Assembly: GCA_900541725.1 (NCBI GenBank)
Contig: UQLB01000002.1
Coordinates: 1-64,000, forward strand
Source of the DNA: an uncultured Collinsella sp.
GTDB lineage: Bacteria > Actinomycetota > Coriobacteriia > Coriobacteriales > Coriobacteriaceae
Length of the DNA: 64,000 bases
Direction: 5' to 3'
The notes under the pieces are model-generated. The model saw nothing but the letters and a program-made list of their open reading frames with translations, made no database searches and was not told where the DNA came from. The position numbers and the translations under genes are program-made. This document shows positions 1 through 7,195 of this stretch, one piece after another. Numbering within the stretch: position 1 is the first letter of the stretch; every line of letters starts with the position of its first letter.

Positions 1-82
1 ATGCCGAAATGGCGCGAAGCACGCGGTTGACAAAACTATAGAGACACGTCCCAGAATAATCATCTATGGTGACCGACCAGCT

Positions 83-107
83 AAAAAAGCCCCGTCCCAA
101 ATGGGCT
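83..107 (-). terminator. Possible intrinsic terminator of the ModE-like gene
   Basis: Read on the minus strand, a short stem (AGCCC/GGGCT, 5 bp) is followed by six T residues. It overlaps the stop codon of the ModE-like gene. The stem is short, so the call is tentative. Nothing else is recognised in bases 1-82 except a TTGACA at 27-32 with no well-spaced -10 partner. Confidence 0.35.
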
Positions 108-450
108 ACTCTATGATGCTGGCGATGAGGTCGTTTGCTTTGGTGGCGATGACGTTGTTGATGTCGGCCTGCAGCTCCTCGTAGACCGCTATGGCTCGCT
201 CGCCGGCGGGGGTGAGGGTGGATCCGCGGGCGCCGTCGCGCTCGATGAGCTTGCAGCCCAGCTGACCTTCGGCCTCGTTCACGATGCGCCAGGCCTTGGA
301 ATACGCCATTCCCATGCTCTTGGCGGAACGGTTGAGCGAGTGCTCGCGGGCGATACCTTGCAGCAGCAAGACACAGCCGTGGCCGAAGACGCCCGGCAAA
401 TCCTTGTCGCACGCTTGAATGACCAACTTTGCCGTCGTCTTGTACTTCAT
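106..450 (-). CDS. ModE-type N-terminal winged-helix regulator (no molybdate-binding domain)
   Basis: A 114-residue protein resembling the N-terminal LysR-type winged helix of ModE. Visible are the recognition-helix region (NRSAKSMGMAYSKAWRIVNE) and the following wing region (LIERDGARGSTLTPAGERAI). Full ModE is about 260 residues and carries two molybdate-binding MOP domains; here the protein ends after the HTH and a short dimerisation-like helix, so it cannot sense oxyanions in the usual way. It is divergent from guaB, with a shared 190-bp upstream region. I chose the ATG at 450; a GTG at 459 is possible and sits closer to GGGGAG. Target and ligand are unknown. Confidence 0.75.
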   Translation of the reverse strand: MKYKTTAKLVIQACDKDLPGVFGHGCVLLLQGIAREHSLNRSAKSMGMAYSKAWRIVNEAEGQLGCKLIERDGARGSTLTPAGERAIAVYEELQADINNVIATKANDLIASIIE

Positions 451-535
451 ACGCTCCACGTCTCCCCGCTAAAGTGTTTGCTGGGCAAACGCAAAGCCTG
501 CGTCAAACCCTCGTGTGCTCTTCTTAAATCATGCA

Positions 536-564
536 TTGTAGCAGTCAAAGTGCGTTAAGATACT
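536..564 (+). promoter_or_regulatory. Candidate guaB promoter
   Basis: TTGTAG at 536-541 and GATACT at 559-564 are separated by 17 bp. The predicted start near 571 gives a leader of about 70 nt ending in an AAAAAGGAG ribosome binding site before guaB. Pattern match only. Confidence 0.4.
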
Positions 565-643
565 TCCCCAGTATTGGGCGCCCAAGGTTGGGCTGGGTCC
601 TACGAGGCCTGCAGCCGACCGGTCGCATGGAAAAAGGAGAAAC

Positions 644-2155
644 ATGGCTACGTTCTTTCCCGGTGAGTCCCACACGTTTTCGGAGTATCTGCTGGTCCCT
701 GGTTACTCGTCCTCGCAGTGCATCCCCAACAACGTCTCTCTTAAGACGCCGCTGACCCGCTTTAAGCGCGGTGAGAAGCCGGCAATCACCCTGAACATCC
801 CCATGGTTTCCGCTATCATGCAGTCCGTTTCGGGCGTCGACATGGGTGTCGCGCTCGCTACCGAGGGTGGCCTGTCCTTCATTTACGGTTCCCAGAGCGC
901 CGAGTCCGAGGCCGCTATGGTCAAGGCCGTCAAGGATCACAAGGCCGGCTTCGTTCAGTCCGATTCCACCCTGACCCCCGACATGACCATGGAGCAGGTC
1001 ATCGAGCTCAAGGAGAAGACCGGTCACTCCACTATGCCGGTCACCGACGACGGCACTCCCAAGGGTAAGCTCCTGGGCATCGTCACCAGCCGTGACTATC
1101 GTCCCAGTCGCGATGACCACCAGACGAAGGTCTCCGAGTTCATGACCCCGCGTGAGCAGCTCATCGTGGGCGACAAGAACATCAGCCTTAAGGTTGCCAA
1201 CGACGTCATCTGGGACAACAAGCTCAACGCTCTGCCCATCGTCGACGACAACGATCACCTCATGGGCATTGTCTTCCGCAAGGATTACGACAGCCACAAG
1301 ACTAACCCCAACGAGCTGCTCGATAACGACAAGCGCTACATGGTCGGCGCCGGTATCAACACCCGCGACTATGCCGAGCGCGTGCCGCTGCTCATCGAGG
1401 CCGGCGCTGACGTTCTGTGCATCGACTCCTCCGAGGGCTTCAGCGAGTGGCAGAAGCGCACCATCGAGTGGATCCGCGCCAACTACGGCGAGGACGTCAA
1501 GGTCGGCGCCGGTAACGTCGTCGACGCCGAGGGCTTCCGCTTCCTGGCCGACTGCGGTGCCGACTTCATCAAGGTCGGTATCGGCGGCGGTTCCATCTGC
1601 ATTACCCGCGAGACCAAGGGTATCGGCCGTGGCCAGGCTACCGCGCTGATCGATGTCTGCCGCGCTCGCGACGAGTACTACGAGGAGACCGGTGTTTACG
1701 TGCCCGTGTGCTCCGACGGCGGTATCGTCTACGACTACCACATGACGCTCGCCCTTGCTATGGGTGCCGACTTCATGATGCTGGGTCGCTACTTCGCCCG
1801 CTTCGACGAGAGTCCGACCGAGCGCGTCAACGTCAATGGCCAGTACATGAAGGAGTACTGGGGCGAGGGTTCTGCGCGTGCCCGCAACTGGCAGCGCTAC
1901 GACCTGGGCGGCGCCGCGAAGCTCAGCTTCGTCGAGGGCGTTGACTCCTACGTTCCCTATGCAGGTTCCCTCAAGGACGGCGTGGGCGGCACGCTCTACA
2001 AGGTCAAGTCCACGATGTGCAACTGCGGCGCCCTCTCGATCCCCGAGCTCCAGGAAAAGGCACGCCTGACCCTGGTAAGCTCCACCTCCATCGTCGAAGG
2101 CGGCGCCCACGACGTAGTCGTGAAGGACTCCCAGCAAAGCGTCAGCTACCGCTAA
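644..2155 (+). CDS. guaB: IMP dehydrogenase, Tritrichomonas-like type
   Basis: Oxidises IMP to XMP with NAD+, the committed step of guanine nucleotide synthesis. The protein is 503 residues. It has an N-terminal barrel segment, two CBS repeats (roughly residues 105-220) and the catalytic loop GGGSICITRETKGIGRGQ with the nucleophile at Cys319. The mobile-flap Arg-Tyr pair falls at 418-419 (RNWQRYD). Length, these residue numbers and long stretches of wording (for example YHMTLALAMGADFMMLGRYF) match my memory of the Tritrichomonas foetus enzyme, rather than the usual bacterial form of about 485-490 residues with GPGSICTTR. A clear AAAGGAG precedes the ATG. It is monocistronic, followed by hairpins. 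Function is secure; the subfamily assignment is from memory. Confidence 0.97.
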   Translation: MATFFPGESHTFSEYLLVPGYSSSQCIPNNVSLKTPLTRFKRGEKPAITLNIPMVSAIMQSVSGVDMGVALATEGGLSFIYGSQSAESEAAMVKAVKDHKAGFVQSDSTLTPDMTMEQVIELKEKTGHSTMPVTDDGTPKGKLLGIVTSRDYRPSRDDHQTKVSEFMTPREQLIVGDKNISLKVANDVIWDNKLNALPIVDDNDHLMGIVFRKDYDSHKTNPNELLDNDKRYMVGAGINTRDYAERVPLLIEAGADVLCIDSSEGFSEWQKRTIEWIRANYGEDVKVGAGNVVDAEGFRFLADCGADFIKVGIGGGSICITRETKGIGRGQATALIDVCRARDEYYEETGVYVPVCSDGGIVYDYHMTLALAMGADFMMLGRYFARFDESPTERVNVNGQYMKEYWGEGSARARNWQRYDLGGAAKLSFVEGVDSYVPYAGSLKDGVGGTLYKVKSTMCNCGALSIPELQEKARLTLVSSTSIVEGGAHDVVVKDSQQSVSYR

Positions 2156-2160
2156 GCGGC

Positions 2161-2254
2161 TTTCCCAAGCACCGCACCTTGCCGTTCAAACCGTCGCTCG
2201 CGTACTAAAGTACGCGTCGCTCCTCTTTCACGGCAATCTGCGGCACTTGGAAAA
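2161..2254 (+). repeat. Intergenic long hairpin A (shares a swapped motif with hairpin C)
   Basis: An imperfect hairpin starting 6 bp after the guaB stop. The outer arms are 2161-2173 and 2242-2254. The strand pair GCACCTTGC (2174-2182) and GCAATCTGC (2233-2241) is exactly 50 nt apart. The apex stem is GCGTACT/AGTACGC (2200-2206 and 2209-2215), with GTCGCTC on each flank of it. There is no T-run on the plus strand, so it is not an ordinary terminator. The same two 9-mers recur in hairpin C at 44561-44659, in reversed order. Confidence 0.7.
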
Positions 2255-2314
2255 CCCGACCATCCTTGGGCGGTTAACAAATAGCGGTTGATTCACATCC
2301 ACGTTATTTAGATA

Positions 2315-2349
2315 AAGCGAGATGCCTGCAAGTCGCAGACATCTCGCTT
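2315..2349 (+). terminator. Candidate guaB terminator hairpin
   Basis: Stem AAGCGAGATG / CATCTCGCTT with an inner CTGC/GCAG helix around AAGTC. It is followed by a T-rich but interrupted tail (GTTGTATTTG). Plausible end of the guaB transcript. Confidence 0.5.
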
Positions 2350-2357
2350 GTTGTATT

Positions 2358-2366
2358 TGCTAGAAT
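2358..2366 (+). promoter_or_regulatory. Candidate extended -10 promoter for leuS
   Basis: TGC directly before TAGAAT (2361-2366) forms an extended -10 element. No good -35 is seen. A start near 2373 would place the whole 120-nt hairpin B in the leuS leader. Confidence 0.4.
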
Positions 2367-2383
2367 CATCCAAGTTAACCTTA

Positions 2384-2503
2384 GGGTCGGGCGGCTTGGC
2401 TTTGTTCGCTACAAGTTCCGCACGCAAAGAAGAGCACTTAATGTGCTCTTCGTCTTGCGCAGGACTGTCCGCAGTAGCGAATAAAGCCAAGCCGCCCGAC
2501 CCC
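2384..2503 (+). other. Hairpin B: 120-nt near-perfect inverted repeat upstream of leuS
   Basis: The outer arms are about 29 bp with one mismatch: 2384-2412 (GGGTCGGGCGGCTTGGC, then TTTGTTCGCTAC) against 2474-2502. An inner arm of about 24 bp (from AGTTCCGCACGC to AGAGCAC) pairs across a TTAAT loop with only a few mismatches. It ends about 10 nt before the leuS Shine-Dalgarno sequence AAAGGAG. There is no T-run. It may be a MITE-like insertion or a leader RNA structure. Together with hairpin A and the hairpin at 2315-2349, it fills most of the 370-bp guaB-leuS gap; no gene is seen there. Confidence 0.8.
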
Positions 2504-2525
2504 AGCTAAGATTAAAGGAGCTGAT

Positions 2526-5102
2526 ATGTGCGATTGCACAGATCATAAGGATGAGATCCCTGCCTACGACGCGCAGGCCATTGAGTCCAAGTGGATGAAG
2601 GCCTGGGAGGACTCCAACCTCTTTGCCGTCGACACCGACGACAGCAAGCCCAAAAAGTACGTGCTCGAGATGTTCCCGTATCCGTCGGGCGACCTGCACA
2701 TGGGCCACGCGCGCAACTATACCATCGGCGATGCCATGGCCCGTCAGGCCCGCATGCGCGGCTACGACGTGCTGCACCCCATCGGCTTTGACGCCTTTGG
2801 CCTGCCCGCCGAGAACGCCGCCATCAAGCACAACACGCAGGCTGCCGCCTGGACGTATAAGAACATGGACCAGGCGCTCGCCACGATGAAGCGCATGGGC
2901 TTCTCCTACGATCTGGATCGCATGGTCAAGACCTGCAGCCCCGACTACTATCGCTGGGGCCAGTGGATCTTTGAGAAGATGTGGGAAAAGGGCCTGGTCT
3001 ACCGTAAGAAGAACCCGGTCAACTGGTGCCCCACCTGCAAGACCGTTCTGGCCAACGAGCAGGTCACCGAGGGCAAGTGCTGGCGCTGCGGCACCGAGCC
3101 CGAGAAGCGCGACCTTGAGCAGTGGTACTACAAGATCACCGAGTACTCTCAGGAGCTGCTCGACGATCTGGAGAAGCTCCCCGGCTGGCCCGAGCGCGTC
3201 AAGCAGATGCAGGCTAACTGGATCGGTCGCTCCGAGGGCGCCGAGGTCGACTTTATCCTGTGCGACCAGGATGGCGAGCCCATCGAGGGCGACGAGGGCA
3301 AGATCACCGTCTTCACCACGCGTGCCGATACGCTCTTTGGCGTTTCCTTCTTTGTCCTGGCTCCCGAGTACGCCGGCCTGCACGAGCTCGTCGAGGGCAC
3401 GGAGTACGAGGAGGCCGTCACCAAGATTGTCGAGGACTCCAAGCATATCTCTGCTGTCGAGCGTGCCCAGGGCACCCTCGAGAAGCACGGTGCCTTCACG
3501 GGCCGCTATGTGGTAAACCCCGTCAACGGCGAGAAGGTCCCCGTGTGGGTTGCCGATTATGTCGTTGCCGACTACGGTACCGGTGCCGTCATGGCCGTTC
3601 CCTGTGGCGACCAGCGCGACTTTGAGTTCGCCCGCAAGTACGACCTGCCGATCGTACCGATCATCCTGGACGATGACGATCGCGCTGCCGTCGAGGCCAG
3701 CGGTGAGACCATCGATACCTTCCATGCCGAGACCGTCGACTGGGATTGCGCTCACGCTGCCGAGGGCACGCTCGTCCAGTCCGGCAAGTACACTGGCATG
3801 CGCGGCGGCAAGCACTCCGAGGGCGAGGCTGCGATCGTGGCCGACCTCGAGGCCATGGGCTGCGGTCGTCGCAAGGTCGAGTTCCGTCTGCGCGACTGGC
3901 TCATCAGCCGCCAGCGCTATTGGGGCAACCCCATCCCGGCCATCCACTGCGAGCACTGCGGCATCGTTCCCGTGCCCGAGGACCAGTTGCCGGTGACGCT
4001 GCCCGAGAACCTTGACCTGGGCGCCGGCGAGACCCTCGCCGAGTGCAAGGAGTTCTACGAGACCACCTGCCCGGTCTGCGGCCGCCCGGCCAAGCGCGAG
4101 ACCGATACCATGGACACCTTCACCTGCTCCAGCTGGTATTACCTGCGCTATACCGACCCGCACAACACCGAGCTGCCCTTCTCCCGCGAGGCCGCCGACC
4201 GTTGGATGCCCGTCGATAACTACATCGGCGGCATCGAGCACGCCATTCTGCACCTGCTCTACAGCCGCTTCTTTACCAAGGCACTGCGCGACCTGGGCCT
4301 GCTGAGTGTGGACGAGCCCTTCACCAACCTGCTGTGCCAGGGCATGGTCAAGGACGAGAACGGCGACACCATGTCCAAGTCCAAGGGCAACGTCGTGCCT
4401 CCGAGCTCGGTCATCGAGCCCTACGGCGCCGACACTATGCGTTTGGCGATCCTGTTTATCGCTCCGCCCGAGAAGGACTTCGACTGGGATCCCAAGGCCG
4501 TTGAGGGCGCCAACCGCTTCATCAAGCGCGCCTGGCGTATCGTTTGGCAGCTCGTCCAGTCCGGCGACGCCAACGTGGCCTTCGACAAGTCCGCGCTCGA
4601 CGAGGTTGCGATGAAGCTCTATCGCGAGCGTCACCGCACCATCGCCAAGTGCACCGAGGACTTCGATCGCGGCCAGTTCAACACCGCGATCTCGGCCGTC
4701 ATGGAGCTCGTCAACGCGGCGAGCGCCTACCTCAACGCCACCGAGGATACCGCCCGCGACAAGGCGCTGTGCTACGGCGTGGCTAAGGATATCGTGAGCG
4801 TCCTTGCTCCCATCTGCCCGTTCTGGGCCGACGAGCTGTGGCACGAGGCGCTCGGCTGCGAGGGCAACGCCTACACCGCCGCCTGGCCCGAGTTCGACCT
4901 GGCCGAGTCCGTTGAGGACACGGTGCAGATCGTGGTCCAGGTGCTCGGCAAGGTCCGCGGCCGCGTCGACGTGGCCCGCGATGCCTCCAACGAGGAAATG
5001 CAGGCTGCCGCCGAGGCCGCCGTCGCCAAGTGGCTCGAGGGCAAGACGGTCGTCAAGGCCATCTGCGTGCCCGGCAAGCTGGTCAACCTGGTGGTCAAGT
5101 AG
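2526..5102 (+). CDS. leuS: Leucyl-tRNA synthetase
   Basis: Charges tRNA-Leu in the cytoplasm. The 858-residue class I enzyme has the HIGH motif as HMGHAR (residues 58-63), the CP1 editing insertion (the TTRADTLFGVSFFVLAPE region), paired zinc-ribbon cysteines (CPTCK and CWRCG; CEHCG and CPVCG) and the KMSKS motif as MSKSK starting at residue 616. Length is normal for bacterial LeuRS. The ATG follows AAAGGAG at good spacing. It is preceded by hairpin B and followed by a terminator, so it appears monocistronic. I see no T-box sequence in its leader. Confidence 0.98.
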   Translation: MCDCTDHKDEIPAYDAQAIESKWMKAWEDSNLFAVDTDDSKPKKYVLEMFPYPSGDLHMGHARNYTIGDAMARQARMRGYDVLHPIGFDAFGLPAENAAIKHNTQAAAWTYKNMDQALATMKRMGFSYDLDRMVKTCSPDYYRWGQWIFEKMWEKGLVYRKKNPVNWCPTCKTVLANEQVTEGKCWRCGTEPEKRDLEQWYYKITEYSQELLDDLEKLPGWPERVKQMQANWIGRSEGAEVDFILCDQDGEPIEGDEGKITVFTTRADTLFGVSFFVLAPEYAGLHELVEGTEYEEAVTKIVEDSKHISAVERAQGTLEKHGAFTGRYVVNPVNGEKVPVWVADYVVADYGTGAVMAVPCGDQRDFEFARKYDLPIVPIILDDDDRAAVEASGETIDTFHAETVDWDCAHAAEGTLVQSGKYTGMRGGKHSEGEAAIVADLEAMGCGRRKVEFRLRDWLISRQRYWGNPIPAIHCEHCGIVPVPEDQLPVTLPENLDLGAGETLAECKEFYETTCPVCGRPAKRETDTMDTFTCSSWYYLRYTDPHNTELPFSREAADRWMPVDNYIGGIEHAILHLLYSRFFTKALRDLGLLSVDEPFTNLLCQGMVKDENGDTMSKSKGNVVPPSSVIEPYGADTMRLAILFIAPPEKDFDWDPKAVEGANRFIKRAWRIVWQLVQSGDANVAFDKSALDEVAMKLYRERHRTIAKCTEDFDRGQFNTAISAVMELVNAASAYLNATEDTARDKALCYGVAKDIVSVLAPICPFWADELWHEALGCEGNAYTAAWPEFDLAESVEDTVQIVVQVLGKVRGRVDVARDASNEEMQAAAEAAVAKWLEGKTVVKAICVPGKLVNLVVK

Positions 5103-5131
5103 GCACTGTGCGCTTAACTGACGCATAAAAG

Positions 5132-5167
5132 ACGAGGGGCGATCCGGTTGGGTCGTCCCTCGTTTTG
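5132..5167 (+). terminator. leuS intrinsic terminator
   Basis: Stem ACGAGGGGCGA / TCGTCCCTCGT with one wobble or mismatch, followed by TTTTG. Confidence 0.7.
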
Positions 5168-5253
5168 CATGTACCTGCCATGGTGTCTTCGGTCAATTGT
5201 CCTATTCTTGTGGAGAAGCTGTGCGCACGCTGACCTGCAGATTCGTACTGTGC

Positions 5254-5282
5254 TTGCACGTTTCCGCAGCTATTGGTATAGT
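5254..5282 (+). promoter_or_regulatory. Promoter of the rimP-nusA-infB operon
   Basis: TTGCAC (5254-5259), 17 bp, TATAGT (5277-5282): a good vegetative promoter. The predicted start near 5289 gives a short leader containing the terminator at 5311-5340. Confidence 0.65.
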
Positions 5283-5310
5283 TTGCTTGCAAATGAAGTT
5301 GTAATTGAAA

Positions 5311-5340
5311 GAAGTGGGGTTTCGGCCCCGCTTCTTTTTT
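5311..5340 (+). terminator. Leader terminator (candidate attenuator) upstream of rimP
   Basis: Perfect 9-bp stem GAAGTGGGG / CCCCGCTTC with a 6-nt loop, followed by six T residues. It lies between the promoter at 5254-5282 and the rimP ribosome binding site, only about 20 nt before the start codon, so all transcription from that promoter must pass it. Confidence 0.75.
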
Positions 5341-5360
5341 GTATGGATGGAGGTGCCGCA

Positions 5361-5855
5361 ATGGTCAAGACCAAGACCGAGCAGGCGATCATCGACGCGC
5401 TCGAGGCCGTCGCTCCCCAGCACGATGTCGACATCGTCGACGTCGAGCTCGTGGGTGCCACCAAGGCCCCCTGCGTGCGCGTGCGTATCGAGGGTGCCGA
5501 GGGTCAGAGCCTTTCGCTCAACGACGTCACGGCCAACACCAAGTGGGTCGGCGATGTGATTGAGGAGCTCGACCCCATCTCTTCGAGCTATACGCTCGAG
5601 GTGTCGAGCCCGGGTATGGCGCGCCCGCTGCGCCGCCCGTGCGACTTTACCCGCTTTGTGGGCGAGAACTGCGAGCTCACCTCCACCGCTACCGAGGGCC
5701 GTCGCAAGTACGCCGGTAAGATTGCCGCCGCCACCGAGACGAACGTGACCCTCGAGCTCGAGGGCGGCGAGTCCGTTACCCTCGATTTCTCTGATGTTAA
5801 AAAGTGCAAGTTGAAGCCCACCTACGACTTCAAGCCCGCGAAGGAAGGAAAGTAA
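5361..5855 (+). CDS. rimP: Ribosome maturation factor RimP
   Basis: Assists assembly of the 30S subunit. At 164 residues it is a typical length, with an N-terminal alpha/beta domain (VDIVDVELVG region) and a C-terminal SH3-like barrel (YAGKIAAATETNVTLEL, VTLDFSDVKKCKL). The pattern YTLEVSSPGMARPLRR near residue 80 is the family signature. I chose the ATG at 5361 after GGAGG; a longer open frame runs upstream but crosses the terminator. It is the first gene of the operon with nusA (1 bp gap), the standard order. Confidence 0.93.
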   Translation: MVKTKTEQAIIDALEAVAPQHDVDIVDVELVGATKAPCVRVRIEGAEGQSLSLNDVTANTKWVGDVIEELDPISSSYTLEVSSPGMARPLRRPCDFTRFVGENCELTSTATEGRRKYAGKIAAATETNVTLELEGGESVTLDFSDVKKCKLKPTYDFKPAKEGK

Positions 5856-5856
5856 G

Positions 5857-7104
5857 ATGGCAGCATCCGACATGATGTCCGCCCTGATGGAGCTTCGCCA
5901 GGAAAAGCACATCGACCAGCTCTACCTGATCGACCGCCTGGAGCAGTCGCTCGCCAAGAGCTATGCCGAGATCCTGCATCTTGAGTGGGGCGCCAAGGTG
6001 ACCATCGACCGCACCACCGGCAAGATCTACGTCTACCGCTTGGAGCCGATCGACGATTCCATGGACGAGGAGGGCAACTTCACCGAGTTCGAGGAGATTG
6101 ACGTCACCCCCAAGAACACGAGCCGCATCGCTGCCCAGCACGCCAAGGCCGAGATCAACGCCATCGTGCGCAACTCCGCCCGCGAGCAGATCTACGAGGA
6201 GTTCTCCGGCCGCATCGGTGACCTCATCAGCGGTACCGTGCTGCAGTCCACACCCGACTTCACGATTGTCAAGATCCGCGAGGGCGTCGAGGCCGAGCTG
6301 CCGCACTTCGACCAGCGCCGTTACGAGAACGAGCGCAACGAGCGTCCGATGGGCGAGCGCTACCTGCACAACCAGCACATCAAGGCCGTGATCATCGACG
6401 TTCGCGACCCCAACTCCAACCTGCAGCCGGTTCGTGGCGAGCACAGCCGTCCGCCGATTGTCATCTCCCGTACCCACCCCGAGCTCATGCGTCGTCTGTT
6501 TGAGCAGGAGGTGCCCGAGATCTATGAGGGCACCGTCCAGATCAAGTCGATCGCCCGCGAGCCCGGCCAGCGCTCCAAGGTCGCCGTCCACTCGCTCGAC
6601 GACCGTCTGGATCCCGTGGGCGCCTGCGTCGGCCCCAAGGGCAGCCGTGTTCGCGCTGTCGTGGGCGAGCTCCGTGGCGAGCGCGTCGACGTCATCCTGT
6701 GGGATGCCGATCCTTCCGTCTACGTCGCTAACGCCCTGTCGCCCGCTAAGGTCACCCGCGTCCTCATTGACGAGGAGAAGGCCTACGCCGGCGTCATCGT
6801 GCCCGACGACCAGCTGTCCCTCGCCATCGGCAAGGAGGGCCAGAACGCCCGCCTCGCCGCGCGCCTGACCGGTTGGCACATTGACATCAAGTCCGAGACG
6901 CTTGCCGCCGACATCCTCAAGAACGTTCCCGTTCACGAGGAGCCCGCCGCCGACCTGATCGGTGACGAGGAGGACGAGGACGTCCGCCGCTGCGAGTACG
7001 TGTCCGAGGACGGCATCCAGTGCCGCAACCAGGCTCGTCCCGGCTCCCGTTTCTGCGGTGTCCATGACACCGACGCCTTCGATGATGCGGAGGACCTGAT
7101 CTAG
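5857..7104 (+). CDS. nusA: Transcription termination/antitermination factor NusA with C-terminal Cys/His tail
   Basis: Binds RNA polymerase and nascent RNA to control pausing, termination and antitermination. The 415 residues comprise the N-terminal RNAP-binding domain, an S1 domain (GDLISGTVLQSTPDFTIVKI) and two KH domains (DPVGACVGPKGSRVRAVV; LSLAIGKEGQNARLAARL). The C-terminus carries a short Cys/His cluster, C379-x9-C389-x10-C400-x2-H403, inside an acidic tail, which looks like a small zinc knuckle and is not part of standard NusA. The usual downstream genes ylxR and ylxQ are absent; infB follows after 91 bp containing a strong GC hairpin (7113-7135). Confidence 0.96.
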   Translation: MAASDMMSALMELRQEKHIDQLYLIDRLEQSLAKSYAEILHLEWGAKVTIDRTTGKIYVYRLEPIDDSMDEEGNFTEFEEIDVTPKNTSRIAAQHAKAEINAIVRNSAREQIYEEFSGRIGDLISGTVLQSTPDFTIVKIREGVEAELPHFDQRRYENERNERPMGERYLHNQHIKAVIIDVRDPNSNLQPVRGEHSRPPIVISRTHPELMRRLFEQEVPEIYEGTVQIKSIAREPGQRSKVAVHSLDDRLDPVGACVGPKGSRVRAVVGELRGERVDVILWDADPSVYVANALSPAKVTRVLIDEEKAYAGVIVPDDQLSLAIGKEGQNARLAARLTGWHIDIKSETLAADILKNVPVHEEPAADLIGDEEDEDVRRCEYVSEDGIQCRNQARPGSRFCGVHDTDAFDDAEDLI

Positions 7105-7112
7105 CGCGCGGT

Positions 7113-7135
7113 CGCGCCGGGCGGGTCCCGGCGCG
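7113..7135 (+). other. GC-rich intercistronic hairpin between nusA and infB
   Basis: CGCGCCGGG / CCCGGCGCG with a 5-nt loop and no following T-run. It could be an mRNA processing or stability element. Confidence 0.5.
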
Positions 7136-7195
7136 TCTCCCACGCTCGTTCAGTCTCTAGGCACCCAAGGTGCCAGAAAGGGTATGTGAAGTCAT

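Noticed and set aside
545..2137. Very long open frames antisense to guaB, leuS (2409-5126), infB (7157-9016), smc (27748-29790), ileS and others
   Set aside because: They lie opposite secure genes, have compositions expected from reading GC-rich codon-biased genes backward (runs of Val/Gly/Asp/Leu or Arg/Ser/Pro), and lack domain motifs and start signals.
2315..2525. T-box riboswitch for leuS
   Set aside because: No AGTA/specifier loop, no GGTGG-type T-box sequence and no competing terminator; the region is one near-perfect hairpin.
5148..5360. N-terminal extension of RimP from 5148
   Set aside because: It would cross the promoter and terminator, and the added residues do not resemble the family.
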